A DNA stretch of 64,000 nucleotides from Talpa occidentalis (Eukaryota > Chordata > Mammalia > Eulipotyphla > Talpidae), in assembly GCF_014898055.3 (NCBI RefSeq), contig NW_023600993.1, positions 18,504,850-18,568,849 of the forward strand, written 5' to 3'. Under the pieces are notes generated by a model that saw only the letters and a list, made by a program, of their open reading frames with translations, did not search any database and had not been told where the DNA came from. The position numbers and the translations under genes were made by a program. This document shows positions 47,263 through 57,654 of the stretch, one piece after another. Every line of letters starts with the position of its first letter. Positions within the stretch are counted from its first letter, which is position 1.

Positions 47263-47374
47263 TTGTAGGCAGGTCTCAGTTCTTCACTTCACATTGTCCT
47301 CTTCAGAAGACTACTGCTAGCATGGTAGTCTATTATATCACACAGAGAAAGAAAGAGCATTTTGAATAATTGTG

Positions 47375-47996
47375 AATAATACTTTTTACAACTTTCATGT
47401 ACATTTTTCATATGGGCATTTTTTTTTTCTGTTAAATAAGTATCTAGGAGTGGAATTACTGGGTGATTTAGTGACTCTATGTTAACATTTTGAGGACTTG
47501 CTAACTATTTTTCTTAGTGGTTGCACTTTTTTATATCCTTCCCAGCAATGTTTGAGGGTTCCAATTTCTCCAGATCTTCACCAACCTTACTATTGTTTAT
47601 ATTTCTTTTTTTTTTAACTATAGCTATCCTAGTGGGTATAAAATGGTACCTCAGTGTGGTTTTGATTTGAATTTCTCTGATGACTAGTGATGTTGAGCAA
47701 CTTTTCTTGTGCTTATTGACCTTGCATGTCTTCTTTGGAAAGATGTCTTCTGAAGCCTTTTCCCAAATTTTAAAATGCTTGTCTTTTTTTGTTATTTTGT
47801 TGAGTTGTATTTTCTGGATACAAGGCACTTAGCAGATATATGTTTGCAAATATTTTCTTCCTTCTATGGTATTTTAAAATTCTTGATAGTATCCTTTGAT
47901 ATTCAAAAATATTTAATTTTGATTAAGTCCTGTTTATTCATTTATCTCTTGTGTTATTAGTGTCATATTTAAAAAAACCATTGCCTAACCCAAAGT
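47375..47996 (-). mobile_element. Second L1, part A (antisense)
   Basis: CATATGGGCATTTTTTTTTTCTG … AAGTATCTAGGAGTGGAATTACTGGG … TGTGGTTTTGATTTGAATTTCTCTGATGACTAGTGATGTTGAGC … TGGATACAAGGCACTTAGCAGATATATG is L1 ORF2 read backwards. It repeats the same ORF2 part as the L1 just upstream, so two separate copies lie side by side. Interrupted by SINE copy 9. Confidence 0.87.
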
Positions 47997-48011
47997 TGAA
48001 AATATTTTCCT

Positions 48012-48277
48012 TTTTTTAAAAAGCTTTATTTATTTATGCATACAAGAGCTGGGGTACAGGCCAGAGGTGTGGGGGGTGAGAGGATTCACCAGAGACAGTG
48101 GGGAGCAGAACAGGCAGATCGACAGAAGTACACTGCTGAGGAGAGCAGTGGACGAGTCAGAAGAGGTCTGCTACGCCATGTGGGTTGCTCCCTGGCCAGG
48201 GATGGAAACTCATGCTGCAGAGGCTGAGGACAGCTTCATAGGTTGCATCCAAACCCCTTGTGCCACCAGGGAGGCCC
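48012..48277 (-). mobile_element. tRNA-like SINE, copy 9 (antisense, inside L1)
   Basis: From the tail TTTTTAAAAAGCTTTATTTATTTATGC to TGCCACCAGGGAGGCCC. Target duplication TGAAAATATTTTCCT (47997-48011) / TGAAAATATTTCCT (48278-48291), with a 1-bp length change. More diverged than copies 6 and 8: the B-box is decayed to GGGATGGAAAC. Confidence 0.92.
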
Positions 48278-48291
48278 TGAAAATATTTCCT

Positions 48292-48770
48292 CCGGTGTTT
48301 TTTTCTAATAGTTTTAAAGTTTTAGTTTTAAAACTTGCATGTAGTGATCCATATTGAGTTAGCTTTTGTTTATGGTATGTGGAAGGGGTCCAGTTTCATT
48401 CTTTTGCATATGGTTATCCAGTTGTGCCAGCATATTTGTTGAGAAATTATTCTTTCTGCATTGAATGGTCTTGGCACTTTTGTCAAAATCAGCTGACCAT
48501 AAATATATCAGTTTATTTCTGTACTTTGTATTCTAAACCATTAATTTATATGTCTATCTTTATGCCATTATTATGCAATCTTGATTATTGTAGCTTTATA
48601 GTAAGTTATGAAATGGAAAAGTGAGAGTCCTTTAACTTGTTCTTCTTGTTCAAATTTGTGTTAACTATTGTGTATCCCTTGCATTTCCATATTAATTTTA
48701 AGATTAAGTTAGCAATTTTGGCAAAAAAGTCAGCTGAGAGAGTCTGTGCTCTAATACATTGAACCATATT
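48292..48770 (-). mobile_element. Second L1, part B (antisense)
   Basis: After the SINE, reversed ORF2 goes on: CATATTGAGTTAGCTTTTGTTTATGG … TTTCATTCTTTTGCATATGGTTATCCAGTTGTGCCAGC … GAGAAATTATTCTTTCTGCATTGAATGGTCTTGG … TTATTGTAGCTTTATAGTAAG. Confidence 0.88.
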
Positions 48771-48774
48771 GAAA

Positions 48775-50420
48775 AATATTTAGTAAAAAAGAAAAATGCC
48801 TCTGATGTGAGTGTGGTCTATGAATAGGAGTTTATCTTACACTCTGATACACATAGGTATGAAAGCTAAAGTAAAGTGGCTATTATTAGGAAGATGGGAT
48901 TGTGCATTGTCTTATGCATTGTCTTCCTTTTCCTTTGATAATCTTTTTTGATGCTAATTTATAAGGAAAATACACTAAAAGTTTTTGATGGAAGAAGAAT
49001 TTATCTTTGAACTCCTTAAGGCACCTGGCACATTGTACTGTATATGGTAGGCACTCAGTAAATATTTCTTGGGATGAACTTTGTATTACTCATTTGGAAA
49101 TAAAAAAGAAAGTTAATTTGTATTGCATGCAGTTCAAAGTTACACTTAAAGCAACTATTTAATCCAGCTAAATTCCACAAGAAAATAAAATTTGTGCCTA
49201 CAAATTTTTGTGATTTAATTGTGTTAGAATTATAGTACGCCTTTCAGAAATATTGATCTTTCTCAATAGATTTACATTTCCCTTCATCACTAATATTAAT
49301 TCCCTGAAAGGTGAACCTTTAAGAAAGAATTTGAAATGGGAGGGAAGCAATCTTTTTAAGTGGGCAGTGTAAGTTGGAATTTTAATGACTTTCCTCCCCC
49401 CAAAATTCTATTGAAAAACTGGACTTAGATATCTTTGAAGGTTGTGGTCAGTGAATAAACCTTGGCAACTTCTTAAAATCTCTTTGGGAAGGTTTTCTTG
49501 GACAGGAGTGTGACACTAAATGATGCCCCAGAAAGTTGTATCAATAGGGGAAAAGGATAATTGTGAGATCCTCACAGGTAATGAATTGATTTTACCATAA
49601 TTAAGGAGAGCAGGTGAGGGTTAGTGTGAGAGTGAGAGAGAAGTGGAACACAGGCTATCTTTATGGCATTCTAGTAATATCACAAACCACTCCGCATTTA
49701 CATCCATGATTGATGATGCCACTGAAAACCCTCTATGGGACAGTATGATTTCTTGAATCTCAAACTGTAGACCATTCATTATACTGTTTATTTTCTACTC
49801 TGACCTGATATTGATGTACACTGTGTTTAATGAATCATGTTTATCACACTATTTCAGAGTATCTTATCTTAGAAACATGTTTCAAGTGGGAAATGGAACA
49901 GTGAGGTCTGGGAATAAAATTAGGGTAGAAAGCAGATCAAGGAACTCTTGACAGAAAAGAGGAAGAGAGAGAAAACTTGAGCTGGATGCACCAGCTCAGA
50001 CTATAGAAGACATTCCAAACACTGGTTAAAACCAACAGTGAGCTGCTGTTATCTTAATAGCAGGAAAATGATCATGTGTGTAAGACAGCCTCCCAGCTTC
50101 AGATGATCATCCAAATCAGTTTTCAACTGGCAGTTTTAATGATTTCCCAAAGTGTTGAATTCACATGTATAAAATCAGATCCCAATGTTATAATCAAAGT
50201 AAAAATTAAGTAATTATATAGATATTTTTAAGAAAATTACAAATGAAATAGAAGGAGATGAAACCATTCTTGCATATTTCTAAGATACTGCTTTTCCTTA
50301 AAAGAAAGTAAAATAATTAGGCTTACATGTGGTATTGAAACACATAGAATTATATTATAGCTTTTCCTTTGTGCCTTCCCTTGCTATTACATTCAACATT
50401 CGAAGGCTTATGATAGTTGT
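48775..50420. other. Mostly unassigned sequence with an L2 tail
   Basis: At 49005-49080 CTCCTTAAGGCACCTGGCACATTGTACTGTATATGGTAGGCACTCAGTAAATATTTCTTGG is an L2 3' end (+). The rest shows no gene. Confidence 0.5.
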
Positions 50421-50424
50421 ACAG

Positions 50425-50528
50425 GATGTGTCCTCAGGCAGTGGACAAGCCTTGCCAGGCCACAGCCATGCCAGTAAACATGGTGTGGAGCCTTCCTGAA
50501 GGTGGAGGAAGTTACTTGAGGACACATC
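50425..50528. other. Imperfect 104-nt hairpin
   Basis: Outer arms GATGTGTCCTCA (50425-50436) and TGAGGACACATC (50517-50528) pair perfectly over 12 bp. Inner arms CCACAGCCATG (50460-50470) and CATGGTGTGG (about 50479-50488) pair with one bulge around the loop CCAGTAAA. No element family is known to me. A structured transcript or a small palindromic transposon are both possible. Confidence 0.5.
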
Positions 50529-50529
50529 A

Positions 50530-51940
50530 CTGGAGGCAGCCAGGAGAAGTAAACAGTTCTAAATATAACTCACTTGTACAAATTGAAGCTTAAATCTGAA
50601 ACTATTCTATTTTTCTCAAACCCACTGATCCCAAATGCATATATTAAATCTCCCTTACTAGATTGAAGACCCCTTAACAAGACACTGGATGGATTCTGTA
50701 ACTTCTGGGTCACTTCAGTGATTCACTTCTACCTATTAAAAATCCATGAAGCTTAAAATTCCAGTTTCATCTCTAATGCAAATTTCCCCATTTGGTCATT
50801 CACTGGTCTGGGGTCTAAAGCACCTTACTTAAATGCAAGTGGGCATGGCCTGTATTTATTTCTCTTCTCTGGGATGCAGCATCCCAGATTCAAGGAGTAC
50901 CAATACTTGGTTTTGGTATATCTTTTTTCTTTCCACTTTCAAGGCATAGCTCCCTTTTCCTTTGGTTTTCAGGGCTGGGAGGAGAAAGGGGAAAGTGCAA
51001 ATTCTTAACATTTAATCCTTCTTGTGTGGATTATCACAGCTTCTCTGCTTAAATTGGCCTGGCCATCCATACATTTGCATGTTAGGCATTTGGATGCCTT
51101 TCACTTACAGCTTGGTTCCCTGACATGACGTGAGGTTTCCCAGGTCCCTAAATGCCTCCACTACCTGACTCCATAGGATATTCCATAGCTACCTGCTGCT
51201 GAGGTTTCTTCCTTCTTCCAGTGTTGAGGCCTTATACTACATAGTTTCATATATCTATATCTGCCTACTATTGGCTCTATTTCTCTGGAGAACACTGACT
51301 TTATACAACCTGGTCCCTAAACTTGCCATCTTTTTGTAAAATTATCTTTTAAGGCCTGAGTACCAATTAATGTTCCTTTCCTTCCTTTCCTCCTTTCTCC
51401 TTCTCATCCTTCTTTTCTCCCTTCAATCTTCCCTTGTATATTTCTTTTCTTTCCTAATCTATCTCCTATCTGGAAAGCCTCATGATACCAGATTCCTAGT
51501 CCTTTCTCTCACAGCACTCATAGACTTTTGGAGGAGAAGGTATAAACAGCTTTATAATCTTTGATGGTTTCTCTTGATAATAACAATCCCCTTTCATTAC
51601 TTAAAATGGAAATTCTATTAGTACTAAGAGCAAGTTGGCTTTATTTAATGAAAAAGGAACATGAACTGGTTAGAAAACAGCTTTTCTGAAGGCCTGCATG
51701 CCCTGGATACTACTGAGGAGACTTTGCAGAATACCCCAATTTCCAGATTCCACATTTCACTTGAAATGAGATTTCAAAGCCATAATCAATGTCTGGAGCA
51801 AAGCGTGGAAGCCACAGGGTTCTATCCCTGGCAAACAATAATCAGTTCCACCAATATTTAACAATTCCTACAGCTCTGGAAAGTAGAGTAGAGAAAAAGG
51901 GCACTTACTATAAACAAAATGGCAAGGTGACTTAATGGCT
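50530..51940. other. Unassigned sequence
   Basis: No supported gene. A C/T-rich stretch (51371-51440) yields a Phe/Leu/Ser-rich chance frame. Confidence 0.45.
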
Positions 51941-51959
51941 AACTTTCATTTGGTTTTTT

Positions 51960-52450
51960 TTTAGCTTGAGTCAAATGATGCCTCAGGAAGTTGAAGCAAG
52001 AAGCATGGACCAGTTGGATAATTACAGTGGCTACACTGGCAGGAGACTGTTCCCCCTGTCTCCGATACATAGCATTTATGAATGAAAGTGTTCAGCATCC
52101 CAGTGGCTCTCCTCTTGAACTGGCTCATCCATTACTGGAGTAATGATTTTCCGTCTGGGCAACAGCAAAGCCAAAGGCTTATTACACAGGCAACATAAAG
52201 TTAAAAAGACATTACGAATAAAACGTTGGCTTATGCTGGCTTTTGCCAACTCTTCTCCAGAGAAGAGTGCATGATACCGACACGTGTTTATTACATTTAA
52301 TAATGTTTACATAATTCTTCCTTGAGCTCATTAGAGTTGTCAGATCAGAAGTAAATGTGTTCCCCCTCGGTTTATCTCTAAAGACTTTGCAGTCAATAAA
52401 GCAAGATGAATGACATCCAGGGCACAGACAACAACTTACTCTCCAGCTTT
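51960..52450. other. Candidate conserved non-coding block upstream of CpG island
   Basis: Repeat-free, moderately complex sequence with several retained CG pairs in AT-rich surroundings (ACGAATAAAACG, ATACCGACACGTG). It lies 0.4 kb from the CpG island. I infer possible regulatory constraint; nothing in the sequence alone proves it. Confidence 0.3.
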
Positions 52451-52554
52451 GCTAACACTGCCAAGTTAAACCCTCACCTCCAGGTGGGCTTCTGGGGTCT
52501 CAGGACTGAGGGAGTGTACCTCTGATCAGCAACTTAGTTCTCTAGCAAAAGAGC

Positions 52555-52730
52555 AATGCTTCTCCAACTTTCATGTGCTTTGAGTCACCTCTGGAGCTTT
52601 TTGAAATATAACTTACTAAGTAAGGTTCATCCCCAGAGGTTCTGATTCAGTAGAAATTTACATTTCTAGCAAGCTCTCAGGTGATACTGATGGTGATACT
52701 GCCTGGATCCTACTCAGAGTAGTCCTGTTC
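52555..52730 (+). mobile_element. hAT-Charlie-like fragment
   Basis: GCTTCTCCAACTTTCATGTGCTTTGAGTCACCTCTGGAGCTTTTTGAAATATAACTTAC … TCATCCCCAGAGGTTCTGATTCAGTAG … TTCTAGCAAGCTCTCAGGTGATACTGATGGTGATACTGCC reproduces a MER-type hAT element in order. Confidence 0.75.
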
Positions 52731-52934
52731 TAGAGGTCATTTCCAATGGTTTTTGTTAGGGGGGACCCCTTGATAATAGGCACTCTGGCCTATGGAATGC
52801 ATCAGCAGCCGTGGCGATGGTAGCCGTGACAGTAGTGCCAGCAGCAGTGGCCTCCAGTGGCCCGCAGCACGTGCGTGAACCCTGCTGGGTCCTCGTGGGT
52901 CGGCGCAGTAGTCGGTGGTGTGGAGGGGCGGGGT

Positions 52935-52974
52935 CTGGTGCCCGGGGGCGGGGCCTGGCGCCCGGGGGCGGGGC
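52935..52974. repeat. 20-bp tandem repeat carrying Sp1-type GC boxes
   Basis: CTGGTGCCCGGGGGCGGGGC (52935-52954) is followed by CTGGCGCCCGGGGGCGGGGC (52955-52974), one mismatch. Each copy has a GGGGGCGGGG core, so a duplication doubled a probable Sp/KLF site. Confidence 0.92.
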
Positions 52975-52979
52975 GCTTT

Positions 52980-53078
52980 GAACCCAGCTCCTGCTGTCTG
53001 GTCTCGGCTGCAGCGGCAGGGGCTGAGGGCACAGCCAGCGGGCGGCGCGCCGCGGACTCCCAGGCAGCCCGCGGAAAG
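52980..53078 (+). other. Possible first-exon 3' portion ending in a splice donor
   Basis: Downstream of the GC boxes, GCGGAAAG|GTAAAG at 53078/53079 is a good 5' splice-site match. If transcription starts just after the GC boxes, a first exon of roughly 100 nt would end here. The start is unmapped and no coding frame is claimed. Confidence 0.3.
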
Positions 53079-54071
53079 GTAAAGCCAGGAGAGCGCGCTG
53101 GTGGGTCTTCCCGCCCGGCTGCTGCTGTCCAAGCCCCGGAGCGACCCCTGCACCCAAGCAGCGTCTGGGTGCCCTAGGCATGTGCACAGCATCCAGGGAG
53201 CGGCTGCCGAACCGGGGTTTGCGTGTACCGCTGCAGGGCCGGGGTGGGGGCTTTGGGGGTCTGCAGCGGGAGCCGGCGGCCATCCTAGGACATCAGGACT
53301 TGTAGACAACTTTGTACAGCGGTCCTCTTCCAAGGTCCCTTTATTGCTATTGTCTTAGCGCCTCCCGTCTGACAGTCTCCCCGGACTCCAGCTTTGTTCT
53401 CATCAGGCCAAACCTGCGGTCCCCTAGGGCGTGAACCCGGGAGTAGCTGGCAAGTTGCACCTGCCAGCGGGATCCGCCAAGGCTCCCACCGCAACCCCGC
53501 CAGGTTCAGCGCGGTTCTGTGCTTGCTGGCACGGCAAGACTTGGCGCCACTGGGGCAGAGGGTACGCGACCCATTCCCCTGTGTGGACTGGTTTCGGGGC
53601 TATGGTATCAAGCCTCTGGGACGCGTGTGATTTGGTGTCACAGAGAGGGCGAGAAAAGTTTGGAGCTTTGACTGGGGCTAAGAAGCCGTCAGCGACGGGC
53701 TGCACATGGCAGGAGTTGGAGAGAGTGCTAGGGGCTTGGCGCCAGCGGAGGCACTGGCGAAGGGTAACTATGGACGCTAAGGCTCTAAGCCTGGACTGTC
53801 AGCGGAGATGGGGTGCTTCTTGTGTGTGCGTGTTGGCTGGAAAAGGCTATATGTGATAGCAGAGATGGGCGAAAAAGAGACAGGAAGAGGGAGGTACTAG
53901 GTATATATTTATCATTTCAGTGTACCAAGTGGGCATCTTTGTGCCCCCTCCTGATATTTTGGAAAAGCTAAGCACGGGATGCTTTCTTGAACCCTAACTC
54001 CTGAAGGTGGGAAGGGATAAGTTTTACCCAGAGATAAAGATGGCTTTGAAAGCGAACAGGTGACAGAAGAC

Positions 54072-54072
<1 letters not shown>

Positions 54073-54108
<36 letters not shown>

Positions 54109-54119
54109 CACGCGCGCGC
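54073..54119. repeat. (TG)16 plus (CG)n, Z-DNA-prone tract
   Basis: Sixteen TG units, then TATGCA, then CGCGCGCGC (54111-54119). Alternating purine-pyrimidine runs of this type favour left-handed DNA. It lies about 0.25 kb downstream of the CpG island edge. Confidence 0.95.
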
Positions 54120-54306
54120 AGTGGCAAGGGATGCTGGACCGCCCGATGAGCCCCCCTCCTCCCGCCCCTCTTCCAGATCGCGACAGCGGTGTGATTTTCC
54201 TGCCACTCCCCGCCTGTGGCTGGCGGGCTAGAGGCGAAACGATGGTCACGGAATGGAGGAGACAAAAGGGTGCATTTGGTCTACATTTGGTGGGCGAGGA
54301 GATTGG

Positions 54307-54340
54307 CGTGTGTTTGTGTGTGTCTGTGTGTGTGTGTTTC
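54307..54340. repeat. Degenerate (TG)n tract
   Basis: GTGTGTTTGTGTGTGTCTGTGTGTGTGTGT, a second TG-rich run about 200 bp downstream of the first. Confidence 0.9.
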
Positions 54341-54429
54341 TGTTCCTTGAGGAGGTCCCTTTCCAGCCAGCTAGTGAGAAAACGCCATAGCAGAGGGATG
54401 CTGTAGGAACCAGAGGACAGGTGAGGTGG

Positions 54430-56300
54430 AGACTAAGGAAGAAATAAGCATAAAGGAAAAGAGAACAGAGATCTAAAGCATCTTACCTGATTAGCTGTAT
54501 GATTACAATTTAATTAAAAAAAATGGTAGGGGGAAGAACACCTCTGAAGCTAAAATTTTGGCGGGAGGGGGCGCAGTAAGTTTAATTAATGAAGGTATTT
54601 TAGCAATATTAAAGTTAGTTTGAAGCCTCCTCTGAAGTTCATAGCTGATTTTAGATACTCTCCTTTGACACATCGTTCTGGCACCTACTCCGGAAGTACC
54701 TTTGACTGTCAGAAAGAAGTAAAAGTAATAGATACACAAATAAAATGCAACTAAAATGAAGTTTAAATGAAGCTTTGAGCAGGATTAAATGACTTGTGTA
54801 ACTGCTGAATATTGCTAAAGTACTGTCAGGGCTATAAAATAGCCAGACAAAAATAAAGGAAAAAAATAATTGTAACAAGAAAATGAAGGTTTTACAAGAA
54901 CTTCAGTAATGAACACATAACAATTGATGGTATGATGCAGTAATTATTTTCGTATTTACGCCATTAACGATTGTAATTTAACGTTAATGTCCTGGTATTT
55001 TATTCCTTCTCATTTGCAGACAAAAGCACATCTGAGACACCATCAGGGAGTAATTTGGTAATATAAAGTCATGAATAGGAAACACTAAACCATGCTCAGA
55101 ACTCTGACAACATAAAGCGTGAAACAAAATAACCTCATTTGCTGTTTATTATCTGTCTTTATAATTCTGTTTACCATCATTTGCATAAATGAATAGCTAA
55201 ATTGTATAGTATATCCCTTTTAGGAAAAAAATGCTTGATGCTTGTAGATATACTTGGGGGAAAACTAGTAGGCAATCCTTGCATTAAGAATGAAAAAGAT
55301 TTTTAAAAACTTTGTGGGATTAGAAGCCATCTGGAAATAATAAGAATGCAAATTTAACCTGCTTTAGGCATCCTTATTTTATTTAACTTGGGTTAAGTAG
55401 TTTTAACACTATATATGTAATTAGTCGGTGGGCAGATCCTAAACTTCTTTCCTAGCTAATCTGAACCCAAGCAGACCGAAGTACTCTGTGGTACATCATG
55501 AAGCAACCTGGAAAACTTTTCTTTTTTCCTACTCAAACTTTCAAAGGTAAATTTTCTGAAAATGAGGAGGGAGTTTATAGGAAGCTCAAAACAAAATTCT
55601 TTACAGCAGAAACTTAAGTTATTAACATTTTAAGACAAATGTCAAAATTCACATTTTTAAAACTATTGTGCCTTATTTTAACCTTTGGATCTTTGCTAAA
55701 ACTGCCATACTCAAGATAAAGGGAACACTTAATAACTGTATTAAAAGGGCTCTGAAGTAACATGCCAGCGAGACAGCTGAGGAAAACATGTGATGGTTGG
55801 GAGGAATCAGTCAATCACATGAATGTTTAAAAAAATCCATTTATTCTTGCCAGGCACACAAAATATCACAATGATTGAATGCACCTTTTCCTTTCCATAT
55901 AAATATGTTGGTCTCATGTGGAACAGCACAATGAAATCAGTATTACCTGAGAATGGATTCCATGTGGGAATAAGGACCTTGTATGTATTTTAAGTACAGA
56001 GAGAAAAAAATAAGTGACAAGCAAGCTGTTCATTATTGTGGAGACTGTGATTGTGTAAGATTAGGGCAAATTTTTAGTTTTTCTAGTTACAAACTTGGGA
56101 AATTCAATTTGGTGAATAAAACATATTTCAATACAGGCTTAATTATATTCATACTTAAAGAAAGTCACTGTTCCTTTGGGTTATTTTTATATTACAAATA
56201 TTTGAAAGCTTGCCAATTTTGCTATAATTCTATTATTCTTTATATCATTGTTCTATAGAGAATTTCTGTATTTTTCTTTATTTTCAAAGGCTAAAATCTG
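54430..56300. other. Mostly unassigned sequence; one candidate exon
   Basis: No named repeat. The stretch 54900-55080 keeps CG pairs (TTCGTATTTACGCC, TTAACGATTG, TTAACGTTAATG) and includes a good acceptor at 55018-55019. Confidence 0.45.
55020..55057 (+). other. Candidate small internal exon
   Basis: A pyrimidine-rich stretch ends TTCCTTCTCATTTGCAG at 55019, a strong acceptor. GG|GTAATA-like donor text follows at 55058. The 38-nt piece between could be an exon of a transcript from the CpG island 2 kb upstream. This is inference only. Confidence 0.2.
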
Positions 56301-56304
56301 ATTT

Positions 56305-56450
56305 AATTCATTCATTACTGTAACATGTATTTACTAAGTACTCGTAATTGACTGCCAGATATTGCACCAGGTTCTGGGGATTCAAGGATGAGTTAGATTC
56401 AGTCCCTTTACTTAGAAAATGAGAGATATAGTTGTGTGAATAAATAAATG
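56305..56450 (-). mobile_element. L2 3' end (antisense)
   Basis: TTCATTCATTACTGTAACATGTATTTACTAAGTACTCG … TGCCAGATATTGCACCAGGTTCTGGGGATTCAAGGATGAG follows the reversed L2 end (CATTCATT…TATTTATTGAGCACCTACT…GCCAGGCACTGT…GGTGCTGGGGATACA). Confidence 0.75.
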
Positions 56451-56479
56451 AAATACAAGGTTATAAGTGGCAGGTGATT

Positions 56480-56635
56480 CTAGGGCTTTGGGATGAGATA
56501 AGCTAAGTTCAACTCTCAGTTCTGTCCCTTACTCCCTGTGAGATATTATTTTTTGTAAGCCTTGAGCCTCATTTTTCTTTTCAGATAAATGAAGGAAATA
56601 ATACCTCCCCAGATCACAGAGCTGTGAAGATTTCA
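56480..56635 (+). mobile_element. MIR fragment
   Basis: GGATGAGATAAGCTAAGTTCAACTCTCAGTTCTGTCCCTTACTCCCTGTG … AAGCCTTGAGCCTCATTTTTCTTTTCAGATAAATGAAGG follows the MIR core. Confidence 0.7.
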
Positions 56636-56639
56636 CGTC

Positions 56640-57650
56640 AATATGTTTTAACGTCTCTCCACCTTAAAAACAAACTATCCTATTCTCAGCATTCCTCACT
56701 TAATTCCTCTACTCCATGTCATTCTCAAATTTCTGGTGAGGTTTGTCTATATATGCTATCCTCATTTATTTTTTATTTTCCATCCTATTTCCATGTGATT
56801 CTGCCTTCACCCCTTATGAAAAGGAATTCTGTTGCAATCAGCAATGACCACTATGTTGTCAGAACCAGTGATCACTGTGTGTCAGAACCAGTGAGCTATA
56901 TTCTTACTTAGCTTTTGGAGCATTCGAAAGAGTTGACTGGTCCATTTTCCTTTATAAGTTGTCTTCACTTGTTATCAGTGACTTCTGTCGTTTCTGCAAC
57001 ACTATCCACCTCCAGTTTTTAACATTAGACTTTTATTATTTCTCTGCTGACTTTTCCTTCATTGCCTTATCTCTAAATAAAAAGTGGATCTTTCAACCAT
57101 TTGGGGGTTTCCATACCTCTTTCCCAGCCCCTCTATCTCGTGAAGTAATTTCTTCCATTCCCACAATTTTAAATCTTATCTGTATGTTGACTCAATTTAT
57201 CTCTAGCCCATACTTTGCCTCTGAGTTCCAGTAACATCTGTTCCACTTTATACTTAACTTGTCCACTTGGTTGCTTCACAAGCATCTGCAACTTTTTACA
57301 TTAGAAATTCAAGTCTGTTTTACCACTAACATCAACACAGTAAAACTATCTTCCCTTTAGTCTTTCTCATTTTAAGAAATCACACCATCATATAACCAAG
57401 TATACAATCCAAAAGCTGTGTCTCTTTACCTCTGACATATTTCTTAATTCCACATCATATCCTTTGTGCTTTGGGTGGATGTTTACTTGATTCACACAGG
57501 TAGTTCTGCGAGTGTTGGTGGTTTAGAGTCTGCATCTGTTCTGACCACCCAGTGCTCTAGCCATACAAGTGTTTTTTACAGTTAACTTTACCTGTATCTG
57601 TCTGACTGTCCATTTCCTTCACAATGCTCAGAGTCCAGGCCAATATCACC
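56640..57650 (+). mobile_element. L2 ORF2-derived relic (about 1 kb)
   Basis: Phrases in order fit the reverse transcriptase-side coding part of an L2/CR1-type LINE: GAAAGAGTTGACTGGTCC … TCTCTGCTGACTTTTCC … TTTTAAATCTTATCTGTATGTTGACTCAATTTATCTCTAGCCCATACTTTGCCTCTGAGTTCCAG … CCACTTGGTTGCTTCACAAGCATCTGCAAC … AGAGTCCAGGCCAATATCACCTC. Stops and indels break it, and the 91- and 95-codon frames here are remnants. Confidence 0.65.
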
Positions 57651-57654
57651 TCTA

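Larger units (their letters stand above)
52800..53830. promoter_or_regulatory. CpG island, likely promoter
   Basis: About 1 kb with dense CG pairs in a window where CG is rare. It holds three GC boxes (52925-52933, 52944-52953, 52964-52973), an E-box CACGTG (52868-52873) and GGCGGCGCGCCGCGG (53041-53055). Islands like this usually mark housekeeping or broadly used promoters, often bidirectional, and lack a TATA box; none is seen. The long frames on both strands (up to 198 codons at 52737-53333 minus) arise because GC-rich DNA has few stops. No known protein is recognised in them. The gene it serves lies outside or is non-coding. Confidence 0.8.

Noticed and set aside
52737..53333. 198-codon open frame on the minus strand (plus a 175-codon overlapping frame)
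   Set aside because: It lies in the CpG island, where stops are rare in every frame. Pro/Ala/Arg-rich content, no domain, and frames open on both strands.
53431..53856. 141-codon + strand frame
   Set aside because: Same CpG-island effect; no start context or recognisable domain.
53912..54406. Frames with (His-Thr)n or (Cys-Val)n runs
   Set aside because: They are translations of the (TG)n microsatellite.
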